Shown here in pieces: positions 8,468 through 16,129 of a stretch of DNA of 64,000 bases. The translations under genes and the position numbers were made by a program. Where the stretch lies: contig NZ_QFRX01000001.1 in assembly GCF_003143935.1 (NCBI RefSeq), positions 326,457-390,456 on the forward strand, written 5' to 3'. Below the pieces are notes generated by a model. It was not told the origin of the DNA. It was given only the letters and a program-made list of their open reading frames with translations, and made no database searches. Every line of letters begins with the position of its first letter. Position 1 is the stretch's first letter. This DNA comes from Streptomyces sp. Act143. Its GTDB lineage: Bacteria; Actinomycetota; Actinomycetes; Streptomycetales; Streptomycetaceae.

Positions 8468-8926
8468 CCGGATCACCAGAGCTTCGCCTGGCTGACAGGC
8501 AGCGCGGCTGTTCGGCGGTCCTCTTGTTGCATGACCGGCGGTCGGTGCCTCGCTGTCCTGTGGTGTTGTGGCTGCTGTTGTGGCCGGCTCTGTACGGCTT
8601 CCGCTGCTGTTCCGCGACGTGGGTGGACCCGCTGATCCCTCGCTTCCGGCCAGTGCTGTCACTCGCGGCGGTGTTGTCCGGCAGCAGTCGGCCGTCGTTG
8701 ATGAATGGCAGACCGGGGGCGGGGTGATCGGCCCTGGTGCCGTTGGCCGCCGAGCGTATGGCAAGCACGACGTTCTCCCTCTCGGTCAGTGGTGGACCGA
8801 GGAGGTGGGAAGCCGGCCGGCCGCGGAGGCAGCCACGCGGCGGGAACGAGCCGTCCGGCATTGCCAGGGGCCACCGGCAGGCGGGCGTGCGACGGCCGCT
8901 TGACGACGACGTGTGCCGGCGTTTCA
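8468..8926. other. Gene-free stretch
   Basis: About 460 bases between the DUF4259 relic and the stop of the next minus-strand gene. Open frames here lack coding-type third-position bias on either strand, and I see no hairpin or repeat of note. The flanks suggest eroded DNA. Confidence 0.5.
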
Positions 8927-10639
8927 TCAGGCGGTGTAGGTGAATTGCCACCAGCTGCTGCTGGGGCCCGGGCTTCCGTCCTCGGCGATGCCGGTGACCC
9001 GCCAACGTCCCGCTTGGACGCCCACGAAGTCGAACTGGTAACTGGTGTTTGCCGTCTCGTCCCGGATCCAGGGGCGCCAGTCGGTGTCGTAGAACTCGAC
9101 CTCGACGGTGTACCGGCTTGCTCCGCTGACGGGCTGCCAGGTGAGTGTGGTGGTCCGCGGGTAGGTGTCGAACACCGTGCCGTCGGCGGGGCTGAGCTGC
9201 ATGGGTGCCTGCATACTGGTGTCGTAGCGGAAGTACCGCCAGGCGCTGGTGGTTCCGCTGGTGCCGTCCGACGATGTGGCGGTGACCCGCCACCGGCCTT
9301 CGTTGTCGCCCGGCCATTCGAAGGTGTGGCTGGTGCCGGTGGTTGTGGCGTTGGCCTGAGGGGTCCAGGCGCCAACGGTCACGCAGTGCCGGCACTCGAC
9401 CTCGACACGGTAGCCTGACGCGCCGGTCACGCCGGCCCATTCGACTGTGGTGGTCCGCGGGGAGTTGGTGAGGACTGCCCCGTCCCCCGGCTGCAGCAGG
9501 GTCGGGGCGGGCAGTGTGGACGGCCCGCTGCTCTCATCCCTGCCGCGGGTCGTGGATCCGCTGCCTTCGGTGTCGCTGCTGGTGGTGCCGCTGCCGGTGT
9601 CACGAGCGCCTTGCGCCCCGCCGGGGATGGGGGCCGATCCGCCGTCAGAGGTGGTGGTATTGCCGCTGGCGCCGTCGCCCTGGTCAGCGTTTTGAGAGGG
9701 TGCCGCCGCTCTGTTGTCTGTGGGCAATCGGTCGATGACGAACCCTGCGACCAGGACGGTACACAGCACGATGACTGCAAGCGAAAGGACATACGCGGCT
9801 GCGTGGCCGACGCGCCGGGCGGTCTCCCTGGACGGTAACGCGGCGGTGGGCCGGAAACGGAAAGGCGGCTCGGGCGGAGGGGGCGCAGGCCGGGATGGGG
9901 TGAAGGCTGCTTCTTCATCAGAGACCGAGTCGACGGGCTCGACGCGAATGATTTCGCGGATCAGTGCCTGATCCACCTGGTCCAGCAGCCAAGCGGTATG
10001 GTCCAGCATCGCGTTGACAGCCGGGGGGCGGCGGGCACCGGGGGGCGGTGTGACGAGGGGCTGCGGAGGCAGTGGCACGCCTGCGCGGGCGACCTGCCGG
10101 TGCAGCCGGGCCGCTTCGTCGCGGAGCTGGACAGCCGGGTGATCCTGGTCCAGATCGTCATCGACCGCAGCCCCCGGTGGCCGGGATGCCTCCTCGGCCG
10201 CCATGGCCTGCTGGCGGCGCCGGATGTCCTCCTCCTGCTTCTTGAGGCGGTAGTACTCGGCGAGATCTTGCTGACCGACCCCCACGGCGCGCAGGTAGAG
10301 CCGCCACACATGGTCGCGCACTGTTTCGGTCAGCGGCTGCTCAAGAGCCCCGTCGACCATGTCCAGCAGCGCGAACAGCTCCGTGTACGTGGGCAGCTTC
10401 CGGCCGTTGGCGATCCTGGTGAGTCGCGTCTCGCTGCATCCCAGGCTCCGGATTATCTCCGCGTCGGTGAAGCCCAGTTCTTTCATCTGATCGAAGAAGA
10501 CGTCCTGGAGCATCTTGACGAAGTCCCGTCGCTCCGACGGTCCTTCAGGGAGTTCGTTGCGGCCCTGCTGACGGCGAGCTGCCCCTGGTCGGCCGCTGGT
10601 GTTCTGCCTCGCCAAGTTCTTCCCCCACACCCACGCCAA
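8927..10639 (-). CDS. RodZ-like membrane protein: HTH, one TM helix, two outer beta repeats
   Basis: This 570-residue protein has three parts. Residues 40-90 form a XRE-like helix-turn-helix (LGFTDAEIIRSLGCSETRLT). Residues about 110-270 are charged and coiled, then proline-rich. One membrane helix sits near 285-310 (AAAYVLSLAVIVLCTVLVAG), followed by a Gly/Ser/Thr linker (residues 315-375). The outside part is two tandem beta-sandwich repeats of about 95 residues, each with PRTTT, a Trp three residues on, V-x-GAS-x-Y-x-VEVE and EGRWRV or AGRWRV. The layout parallels RodZ: cytoplasmic HTH, one helix, extracytoplasmic beta domain. The TTG at 10639 gives the listed length; the frame is open further upstream and a start at MLQDVFF (residue 43) is equally possible. 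Confidence 0.75.
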   Translation of the reverse strand: MAWVWGKNLARQNTSGRPGAARRQQGRNELPEGPSERRDFVKMLQDVFFDQMKELGFTDAEIIRSLGCSETRLTRIANGRKLPTYTELFALLDMVDGALEQPLTETVRDHVWRLYLRAVGVGQQDLAEYYRLKKQEEDIRRRQQAMAAEEASRPPGAAVDDDLDQDHPAVQLRDEAARLHRQVARAGVPLPPQPLVTPPPGARRPPAVNAMLDHTAWLLDQVDQALIREIIRVEPVDSVSDEEAAFTPSRPAPPPPEPPFRFRPTAALPSRETARRVGHAAAYVLSLAVIVLCTVLVAGFVIDRLPTDNRAAAPSQNADQGDGASGNTTTSDGGSAPIPGGAQGARDTGSGTTSSDTEGSGSTTRGRDESSGPSTLPAPTLLQPGDGAVLTNSPRTTTVEWAGVTGASGYRVEVECRHCVTVGAWTPQANATTTGTSHTFEWPGDNEGRWRVTATSSDGTSGTTSAWRYFRYDTSMQAPMQLSPADGTVFDTYPRTTTLTWQPVSGASRYTVEVEFYDTDWRPWIRDETANTSYQFDFVGVQAGRWRVTGIAEDGSPGPSSSWWQFTYTA

Positions 10640-11439
10640 AGGCTTTCTGCCACCCCTGAACTGGGCTTCTTTCCTCTTGAGCAGGATTTTTCGGTCTCCC
10701 GCAGTGGGCGCACCGCCCCCGGCGTCCCGCCCGGTAGCGCGCCCATGCGCTGCAGCAGGAGACCAGCATGGCCAACGGCGGTTACCCGCCGCATCCGTTC
10801 GGGCACATTCGTGCCGAGAAGCGGCCGAACCCGGCGACGGTGTGCGATGTGCGCATTCGCATTCGAGTTCGCCGAGAACCTCCCTTCAGGTCTGACCCCG
10901 GCTGCCTCCATCGGGCTGGTTCACAAGATCCGGGCACGGAACGCGCGTCGGCAGCGCCCAGATGATGACGCAGTACCCTGGCACTGCGCCGGAGCCCAGC
11001 ACGAGCATGGCCGACGGAGCATCCTGAGGTCGGCGCGCAGGCTACGCGGGCGTGCCAGACCTGCCACACCTGCAACGGATCAGGTCCCGTGGCTGCCGGA
11101 CCCGTCGTCATCAACCACAGCACAGCACCTCGGGCGTCAGACCGCTTCGATACCAGGTGTGGTCGAGCGCCTCTGGGAGTGTGGACGCACAGCCCTGGGG
11201 CCGCGCAGCTCATGTACGTCCGCGCCCCCGGTGCAGCCCACATCGAATGACGTCAATCGCCGCCGTCGTCCGTACGTTGGAGCGGCACTATCGACCAGAG
11301 CCTGATCACTAAAGATCCGAAAGGCTCCCGCGAGAAATTTAGCCCACCTGGCCCCCATTGCCTCGCCGGCCCCATATGGAACCGATCTTCGGTCCTTCTC
11401 GGCTACCGTCTAAAGCGCCGCATCCACACGGGGGATCTC
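10640..11439. other. Long gene-free intergenic region between divergent genes
   Basis: About 800 bases separate the minus-strand membrane protein from the plus-strand two-gene operon. Open frames on both strands have poor codon bias. The last 180 bases (11,260-11,440) are clearly richer in A+T than the surroundings and should hold the promoter of the operon at 11,440. I cannot fix a convincing -35/-10 pair. Confidence 0.45.
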
Positions 11440-12282
11440 ATGTTTCGCTTCTTGTCTCACGGAGAGCGTAAATCAGCCCAGGCGAACGGAAAGGCATATT
11501 CATCGAACGTGCGACCGGATGCCACTTCCGAGGAAGTGAAGGCTGCAAAACCCAGCGACCGCAGCCCCACAGGAACCCGGTCAAACCAACGCACCCCCAC
11601 AGCCGAGCCACCCCAACGCCTCTCAAGCAAGCCAGAAACCCGGCCTCGCACTCCTACCTCAAGCCGGCCAAAACAGCAGGCCCGCACATCCCGAGAGCCG
11701 TCCAGTTCATCGGATGCCTCCTTGGAAGCCAAGAGCGACGTGTCACACAACCCTGCGCCTGCTCGCGATCTAGATATCAACCAGGTGCGCGTGTACTTTC
11801 TAGGTCACGTCGAGAACAGTCAAGTGGCCATCAACTGTGGCACGGTGACGCAGACACAGCTAAAGGAGTTCTCCCACTTCCTTCCGGATGATGCAGTGCA
11901 AAACCTTTCCAAGCCTGACAGCCCTCAGCCCCCCGGAAAGTCCGCATTGCTTCGCCAGACTTCGCAACAGCCGAAAACTGCAGAACCGGATCACGATCGT
12001 CAGACCGTCACTGCCGAGGTCTTCAGCCGGATGTATCTCCTGCCCATGCTCTACGACCTGCAGGGGCGCATCCAGGAGCTGGGCCTTCCCCAGGGCGCTC
12101 AAGAAGACCTGGGGCAGACGATCGATGCCCTGCTGGCCCACCTCAAGCAGACGCCCGTCGACATGGCAGCCGTCAGCGCAGGGCTGGAACGTATCCGTCA
12201 AACGCTGACGGCGGTGCCGCCGGGCTCGGCGTCCTCCCTCGATGCGCTGCGGAGCGCTCCGGCACAGGAGACGGCATGGTGA
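11440..12282 (+). CDS. Hypothetical protein with disordered N-terminus and SQ-AI motif
   Basis: This 280-residue protein has no family I recognise. Residues 1-105 are a low-complexity Ser/Thr/Pro/Lys/Arg tail, probably disordered. Near residues 112-138 comes a short beta-like element (VRVYFLGHVENSQVAINCGT, then VTQTQ). The C-terminal 90 residues are helical (SRMYLLPMLYDLQGRIQELG, then DLGQTIDALLAHLKQ). The ATG has a gggga ribosome site. The gene overlaps the next one by 7 bases, so the two are co-translated. The beta-like element closely resembles one in the partner protein. The first 500 bases are unusually A-rich for this genome, hinting at transfer. Confidence 0.75.
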   Translation: MFRFLSHGERKSAQANGKAYSSNVRPDATSEEVKAAKPSDRSPTGTRSNQRTPTAEPPQRLSSKPETRPRTPTSSRPKQQARTSREPSSSSDASLEAKSDVSHNPAPARDLDINQVRVYFLGHVENSQVAINCGTVTQTQLKEFSHFLPDDAVQNLSKPDSPQPPGKSALLRQTSQQPKTAEPDHDRQTVTAEVFSRMYLLPMLYDLQGRIQELGLPQGAQEDLGQTIDALLAHLKQTPVDMAAVSAGLERIRQTLTAVPPGSASSLDALRSAPAQETAW

Positions 12283-12677
12283 CCAGCTCGGGTGGCCCTG
12301 AGTTCCATGGAGACATCTACGGAAGTCAGATCGCGATCGGCAATCAGGATGTGACCCAGCGGATGCATGTGTCCTCCGAGAATCAGCCGAAGGACCGTCT
12401 CACTGAGGCAATTGCTGCGCTGTTGGCGGCGCTGGATCATCTGGATCTTCGGGCTGAGGAAGAATCGGCAGTCCGTCAAGAGGCGGAGGCTGCGCTGGTG
12501 GAAGCGCGCCAGCAGGAACCGGATGTCGGGCGCCTTCGGCGTTTCCTGACCAGGATCCGGGTCGCGTTGGTTCCCATCGCCGCGGGTGCTGCCGTGGGCG
12601 CGACCACTGGGGTGACAAACGGAACGGCGCAACTGGCGCAGACTGTCCTCGCTGACCTGCAGCAAGCATTGCCCTGA
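12276..12677 (+). CDS. Small protein with SQ-AI motif, coiled coil and hydrophobic tail
   Basis: This 133-residue protein starts at ATG 12276, seven bases inside the preceding gene. Residues 7-25 hold a glycine-rich beta element (FHGDIYGSQIAIGNQ, then DVTQRM) that aligns with the one in the upstream product. A charged helix, probably coiled coil, covers residues 35-85. A hydrophobic helix follows (RVALVPIAAGAAVGATTGVT, about residues 90-113), then an amphipathic end. The hydrophobic stretch could insert in a membrane or pack in an oligomer. G-x-I-x-G-type elements are found at the front of proteins in several actinobacterial conflict operons, but I cannot name a family here. Confidence 0.75.
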   Translation: MVTSSGGPEFHGDIYGSQIAIGNQDVTQRMHVSSENQPKDRLTEAIAALLAALDHLDLRAEEESAVRQEAEAALVEARQQEPDVGRLRRFLTRIRVALVPIAAGAAVGATTGVTNGTAQLAQTVLADLQQALP

Positions 12678-12875
12678 GACGTGCCTGGGCACGGTCGACA
12701 AGCGTCACCCTCCCGCGAAACGGGTCAGGACTCGATCAGTCCGGTGTGATGCAGGGGCGCGCCGGGCAGCGCCGCACCGCTTGGGTCTGTTGCGAAAGTG
12801 GATCTTGTCCGTTGATGATCACGTCCTGTCGGGCGTGGGGATCTGACGAACGGCCAGTGGGCCCGGCTGGCGCCG

Positions 12876-13253
12876 TTGTTGCCGCGGGGCATCAAGCCGG
12901 GTCGGCCGCAGGTGTGGACGCGGCGGCATCTGATAGACGGCATACGGTGGCGGCCCCGGACCGGTGCTCCCTGGCGGGGCGTGCCTGAGCGCTATGGGCC
13001 GTGGGATCGGGTCTATGACCTGTTCCGGCGCTGGCAGCGGGACGGCGCCTGGGCAAGGCTCCTCACCCAGCTCCAGGCCGAGGCGGACGCGAAGGGCCTG
13101 ATCACCTGGGACGTCAACGTCGACTCCACCGTCTGCCGGGCCCACCAGCACGCCGCCGGGGCAGCGAAAAGGGGGACCTCCAGAAAGAACCGCCCGGCGG
13201 GATCTTCGTCGAGCCGGCCGACCACGGCCTGGGACCCTCTCGCGGCGGACTGA
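12876..13253 (+). CDS. IS5-family transposase, upstream reading frame (ORF A)
   Basis: This frame gives the N-terminal half of the transposase: [14 protein letters not shown] (upstream of the first TTG), [39 protein letters not shown] and [20 protein letters not shown] (first catalytic Asp in VNVDST). Homology leaves this frame at AAAAGGGGG (13167-13175), after which it continues out of frame to a stop at 13253. The true start is unclear because the homologous N-terminus begins at about 12846 without ATG, GTG or TTG; a CTG may be used, or the start is damaged. Confidence 0.8.
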   Translation: MLPRGIKPGRPQVWTRRHLIDGIRWRPRTGAPWRGVPERYGPWDRVYDLFRRWQRDGAWARLLTQLQAEADAKGLITWDVNVDSTVCRAHQHAAGAAKRGTSRKNRPAGSSSSRPTTAWDPLAAD

Positions 13254-13702
13254 CCAGCAAAATCCATCTCGCAGTCGAGCAAGGGCAAAGGCCCTTGTCG
13301 GTCGTGATCACGGCCGGGCAGCGGGGCGACTCCCCGCAGTTCGAGCCGGTCCTGGAGGCCATCCGGGTTCCGTGGCCGGGGCCCGCCAGGCCGCGCAAGC
13401 GCCCGGACCGGGTGCGGGCCGACAAGGCGTACGACTCCCGCGGCGATCGCTCCTACCTGCGCCGACGCGGGACCAAGGCCACCATCCGGGTACCGGCGGA
13501 CCGGATCCGCAACCGCCTCGGGCGTGGATCGCGTGGCGGACGGCCACCGAAATTCGACAGGGACGACTACAAGCAGCGACACGCGGTCGAGTGCGGCATC
13601 AACCGGCTCAAGCGCCACCGGGCCGTCGCCACTCGCTACGACAAACTCGCCGTCCGCTGCGAAGCGACAGTACTGGTCGCAGCCATCAACGAGTGGCTGT
13701 GA
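13169..13702 (+). CDS. IS5-family transposase, downstream reading frame (ORF B)
   Basis: Read in the -1 frame from the A/G run, the product continues [51 protein letters not shown] (second Asp in RADKAYD) and [20 protein letters not shown] (Glu in VECGINRLK), ending at 13702. All three DDE residues are thus present across the two frames. The fused protein probably arises by ribosomal slippage on A-AGG-GGG, as in other IS5 relatives with two overlapping frames. A simple inactivating frameshift is the alternative. Confidence 0.8.
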   Translation, partial: KGDLQKEPPGGIFVEPADHGLGPSRGGLTSKIHLAVEQGQRPLSVVITAGQRGDSPQFEPVLEAIRVPWPGPARPRKRPDRVRADKAYDSRGDRSYLRRRGTKATIRVPADRIRNRLGRGSRGGRPPKFDRDDYKQRHAVECGINRLKRHRAVATRYDKLAVRCEATVLVAAINEWL

Positions 13703-13904
13703 CCAGCACTTTCACAACAGGCCCTAGCCCAACGAGGCAGCCGCGCAAGAGGACATGCCGGCTGGCCGCCCGCGGCTCCGACGGGCAGCACCCTGCGTCT
13801 CTCAGGCGTTGTGCGCGGGCAGGGCCAGCTGCCGTCCGAGTGGTGACGGCCACGGTTCGGGGCGGTGTGCCGGCGTGAACTGTCCCTGCGGCCGGCGCTC
13901 CGTC

Positions 13905-14231
13905 TCAGGGGTACCAACGCTCCTGGAAGGCGGGATGCATCTCGAAAGGCAGCGCGAAGGCTTTCATGGTCTGGTAGGCGAGAGCTGATTCCAACGGCCA
14001 GACCACACCTTGCTGCTGCTCGCTTCGGATGCGCTGCTCGCAGTCGGCCAGGATTCGCCGGTAGGTGGCGATCCGCTCGCGGATCAAGGCAGGGCAGGCA
14101 CAGGCGCACGCCTGCCCGCCCCCTGACTGCCGGGAGGCGGGACACGCATCCTCGTGGAAGAGGACGCTTACGTCCTCCTCCTCGCCCCACCGGGCAAGCA
14201 GGAAGTCCGACAGATCCGTCACGATGCCCAT
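13905..14231 (-). CDS. DUF6221 family protein
   Basis: This 108-residue protein has the hallmarks of DUF6221, an actinobacterial family of unknown function common in mobile or accessory DNA: a start with DLSDFLLARWGEEE, a Cys-containing middle (ACACACPALIRERIATYRRI), a basic helix (LADCEQRIRS) and the ending FALPFEMHPAFQERWYP. Its start has a gagg ribosome site. It is one of two minus-strand genes downstream of the IS5 element. No function can be given. Confidence 0.85.
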   Translation of the reverse strand: MGIVTDLSDFLLARWGEEEDVSVLFHEDACPASRQSGGGQACACACPALIRERIATYRRILADCEQRIRSEQQQGVVWPLESALAYQTMKAFALPFEMHPAFQERWYP

Positions 14232-14273
14232 GAGCCGCGGCCTCTTCCCGGGTGTGGGCGGACAAGGCGCTGG

Positions 14274-14702
14274 TTACCGGTTCAGGCGGTAGCCGGTGAC
14301 GAGATCGGCGTGCAGACGGACGATCTCGTCCAGGTCCCGGTCGATGAAAGGGATGAGCAGATCACGGTAGTGGGCGGCCTTCAGCGGCGCGGTGACCAGA
14401 CTCGCCCGGCCGGTGACCATCACGCTCCAACCCGTGCGGGCGATCAGATCGAGGTCATCAGCCTCATAGACCATGACCTCCTCCACCGATGTGTCGCGGA
14501 TCAGCGCGGCATCACTGTGCGTGCTGATGATCACCGAGTCACCGTCCACGAGATGGTGGGTCGGACGGATCACCGGCAACGCGTGCCGGGTGAAGCCGAC
14601 ACGGCCCATGGAAACACCCGCCAGCAGCGCCAGAGACTCCTCACGGCCCAGCTCGATCATCCGGGCGGCGGCCACACCGGCAGACCCACGATCACATTGC
14701 AT
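14274..14702 (-). CDS. Pyridoxamine 5'-phosphate oxidase-like flavin protein
   Basis: This 142-residue single-domain protein matches the actinobacterial PPOX split-barrel family: ESLALLAGVSMGRVGFTRHA, LPVIRPTHHLVDGDSVIIST, VMVYEADDLDL and TGWSVMVTGRASLVT. Relatives bind FMN or F420, and many sit in hypoxia or nitric-oxide stress regulons. The start ATG at 14702 has a ggggag ribosome site. It probably reduces or binds a small molecule; the substrate is unknown. It lies 42 bases upstream of DUF6221 on the same strand and may be co-transcribed with it. Confidence 0.88.
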   Translation of the reverse strand: MQCDRGSAGVAAARMIELGREESLALLAGVSMGRVGFTRHALPVIRPTHHLVDGDSVIISTHSDAALIRDTSVEEVMVYEADDLDLIARTGWSVMVTGRASLVTAPLKAAHYRDLLIPFIDRDLDEIVRLHADLVTGYRLNR

Positions 14703-15618
14703 GTCCGCTCCCCGACAGACGTGGACAGACAGTACCTAAGCCTTAAGGATCACTCCGGCCTGCGCGCAGTGACCAGGTCCCTCAGGGCCCGCCCTCTTAG
14801 GCCGAAAGGCCCACATACACGCCTGCGCCCCCATAGGACAGGGCCAGGTCGCGGCCAAGCCTGAAGACCGCCAGCGGCCCGAGGCCCCGCTGGCCCAAGG
14901 GTGGTGGGAGCGGACGGCAGACGGAGTATGAGGCACGGCAGCAGGCGGCGGCCGGGCCGATGGCTCCGAAGCCGATGTTGCCCTGGACCCGGTCGACGGC
15001 GGCTTCGGTGATCAGGTGGTTTCGCGGGCGGGCGTTCAAGCTGATCCGTCGGAGGCGGACGACGCGTTCGAGGCGGGCGGTGGAGGAGCCGGCCAGACGT
15101 GCCGGTCGAGGATGTGGCGGACGGTGGCGGCCCGGGGAGGGTGCGCGGGACGGCGGCGAGCAGGCCGACGCTCGATGACGGGACCGGCCTGAAGTGCAAT
15201 GGAAGGAAGTACAACAGCAGGGCGTTTCAGAGCCTTTTGTGTCAGCCGACGCTCGTGGCCATGGACGAAGGCCTCCTCACCGAACGCCGACCTCCGCCCG
15301 GTCAACCGGCCCGCTGGTCTTCCTCTCCCTGTGGAACACCACCGGCGGAACACCACCGGCGGCACGGCCCGGCACGCCGCGCTCACCGGCTGCCTCGCCG
15401 AGTGGTGCCGTCGCCACGAACTGACCCTGTGCGCCGCCTTCACCGACCGCAAACCGGCCGTCGCCCTCCACTCCCCCGCCTACGTCGGCCTGTTCGACGC
15501 CCGTCGATCCATCACCGAGACAATGCTGTTCCGACCCTCGCCACAGCGTCCGCCCGTACGCGGCAGCCCAGCCCGGTCGCATGATCGCCGAACCCACATC
15601 CAGGAGCATCCTCGCCCC
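14703..15618. other. Gene-poor stretch with possible relics
   Basis: About 900 bases without a convincing gene. A minus-strand segment at 14,940-15,070 has coding-like third-position GC (LERVVRLRRISLNARPRNHL) but no clear start or family. A plus-strand frame at 15,360-15,510 (LAEWCRRHELTLCAAFTDRK) reads like part of a recombinase-like or helicase-like protein, truncated on both sides. A 14-bp tandem duplication lies between them. I treat the stretch as eroded mobile DNA. Confidence 0.4.
15333..15360. repeat. Exact 14-bp tandem duplication
   Basis: The unit ggaacaccaccggc occurs twice back to back (15333-15346 and 15347-15360). It lies in the gene-poor relic region and shifts the frame of the degenerate open frame there, consistent with slippage in unselected DNA. 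Confidence 0.9.
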
Positions 15619-15969
15619 ATGACCGACGCCACCGCCCGCATCCGCGAACTCAACCTCTACCGCGTCTACTTCGACCTCGTCGCCGCCGGTGCCAAGACGA
15701 TCGAGGTGCGGGTGAAGTACCCCCACCTCGCCGACCTCGCAGCCGGCGGCACCATCCGCTTCCGCGTCAAAGACACCGCCGAGTCCTGCGAGGTCACAGT
15801 CGTCCGGGTCACCGAGTACGCCGACTTCGAGGCCCTGCTCGACAAAGAGGGACCAGTCAACGTCAACCCATCGGCCCCCCGCGACCAGCAACTGGCCGAC
15901 ATCCGCGCCATCTACCCACCCGAGAAGGAAGCCCTCGGCGCCCTGGCCATCGCAATCGCTCTGCTCTAG
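15619..15969 (+). CDS. ASCH-domain protein
   Basis: This 116-residue protein has the ASCH (PUA-like) fold signature: LNLYRVYFDLVAAGAKTIEV, then RVKYPHLADLAAGGTIRFRV, the GxKTxEVR motif and a closing IRAIYPPEKEALGALAIAIA. ASCH proteins bind RNA or nucleotides, and some act as ribonucleases or as regulators of translation. The frame is open upstream, but ATG 15619 begins the recognisable domain. A weak ribosome site (ggagcatc) lies before it. It is isolated, next to relic DNA on one side and a large phosphatase gene on the other. Confidence 0.88.
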   Translation: MTDATARIRELNLYRVYFDLVAAGAKTIEVRVKYPHLADLAAGGTIRFRVKDTAESCEVTVVRVTEYADFEALLDKEGPVNVNPSAPRDQQLADIRAIYPPEKEALGALAIAIALL

Positions 15970-16129
15970 CTTGCTCCTCCCGCTCCCCACTGGCGCGGGG
16001 GACTGCCGATGCGGGTGGCCGTCCCCGTGCGGACGTCGGGACCGTCTCCGCGGGCAGAACCGAGCTGTACTCGGGCATCGGGCACGGCGGCGGGGTCGGT
16101 CGTCATGCTGTGCCGGTCGCGGTGGAACG

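Larger units (their letters stand above)
12783..13724 (+). mobile_element. IS5-family insertion sequence, near complete
   Basis: The element is bounded by 18-bp imperfect inverted repeats: gggtctgttgcgaaagtg at 12783-12800, and the reverse complement of gggcctgttgtgaaagtg at 13707-13724 (16 of 18 identical). The interior encodes a DDE transposase in two frames. I could not see a convincing target duplication: the left flank is tt and the right flank is ta. The total length of about 940 bp fits IS5 relatives. Confidence 0.85.

Noticed and set aside
10545..10775. Possible small zinc-ribbon protein (CCSAWARYRAGRRGRCAHCG) on the minus strand
   Set aside because: It overlaps the start of the membrane protein in another frame and lacks a second CxxC pair and a ribosome site.
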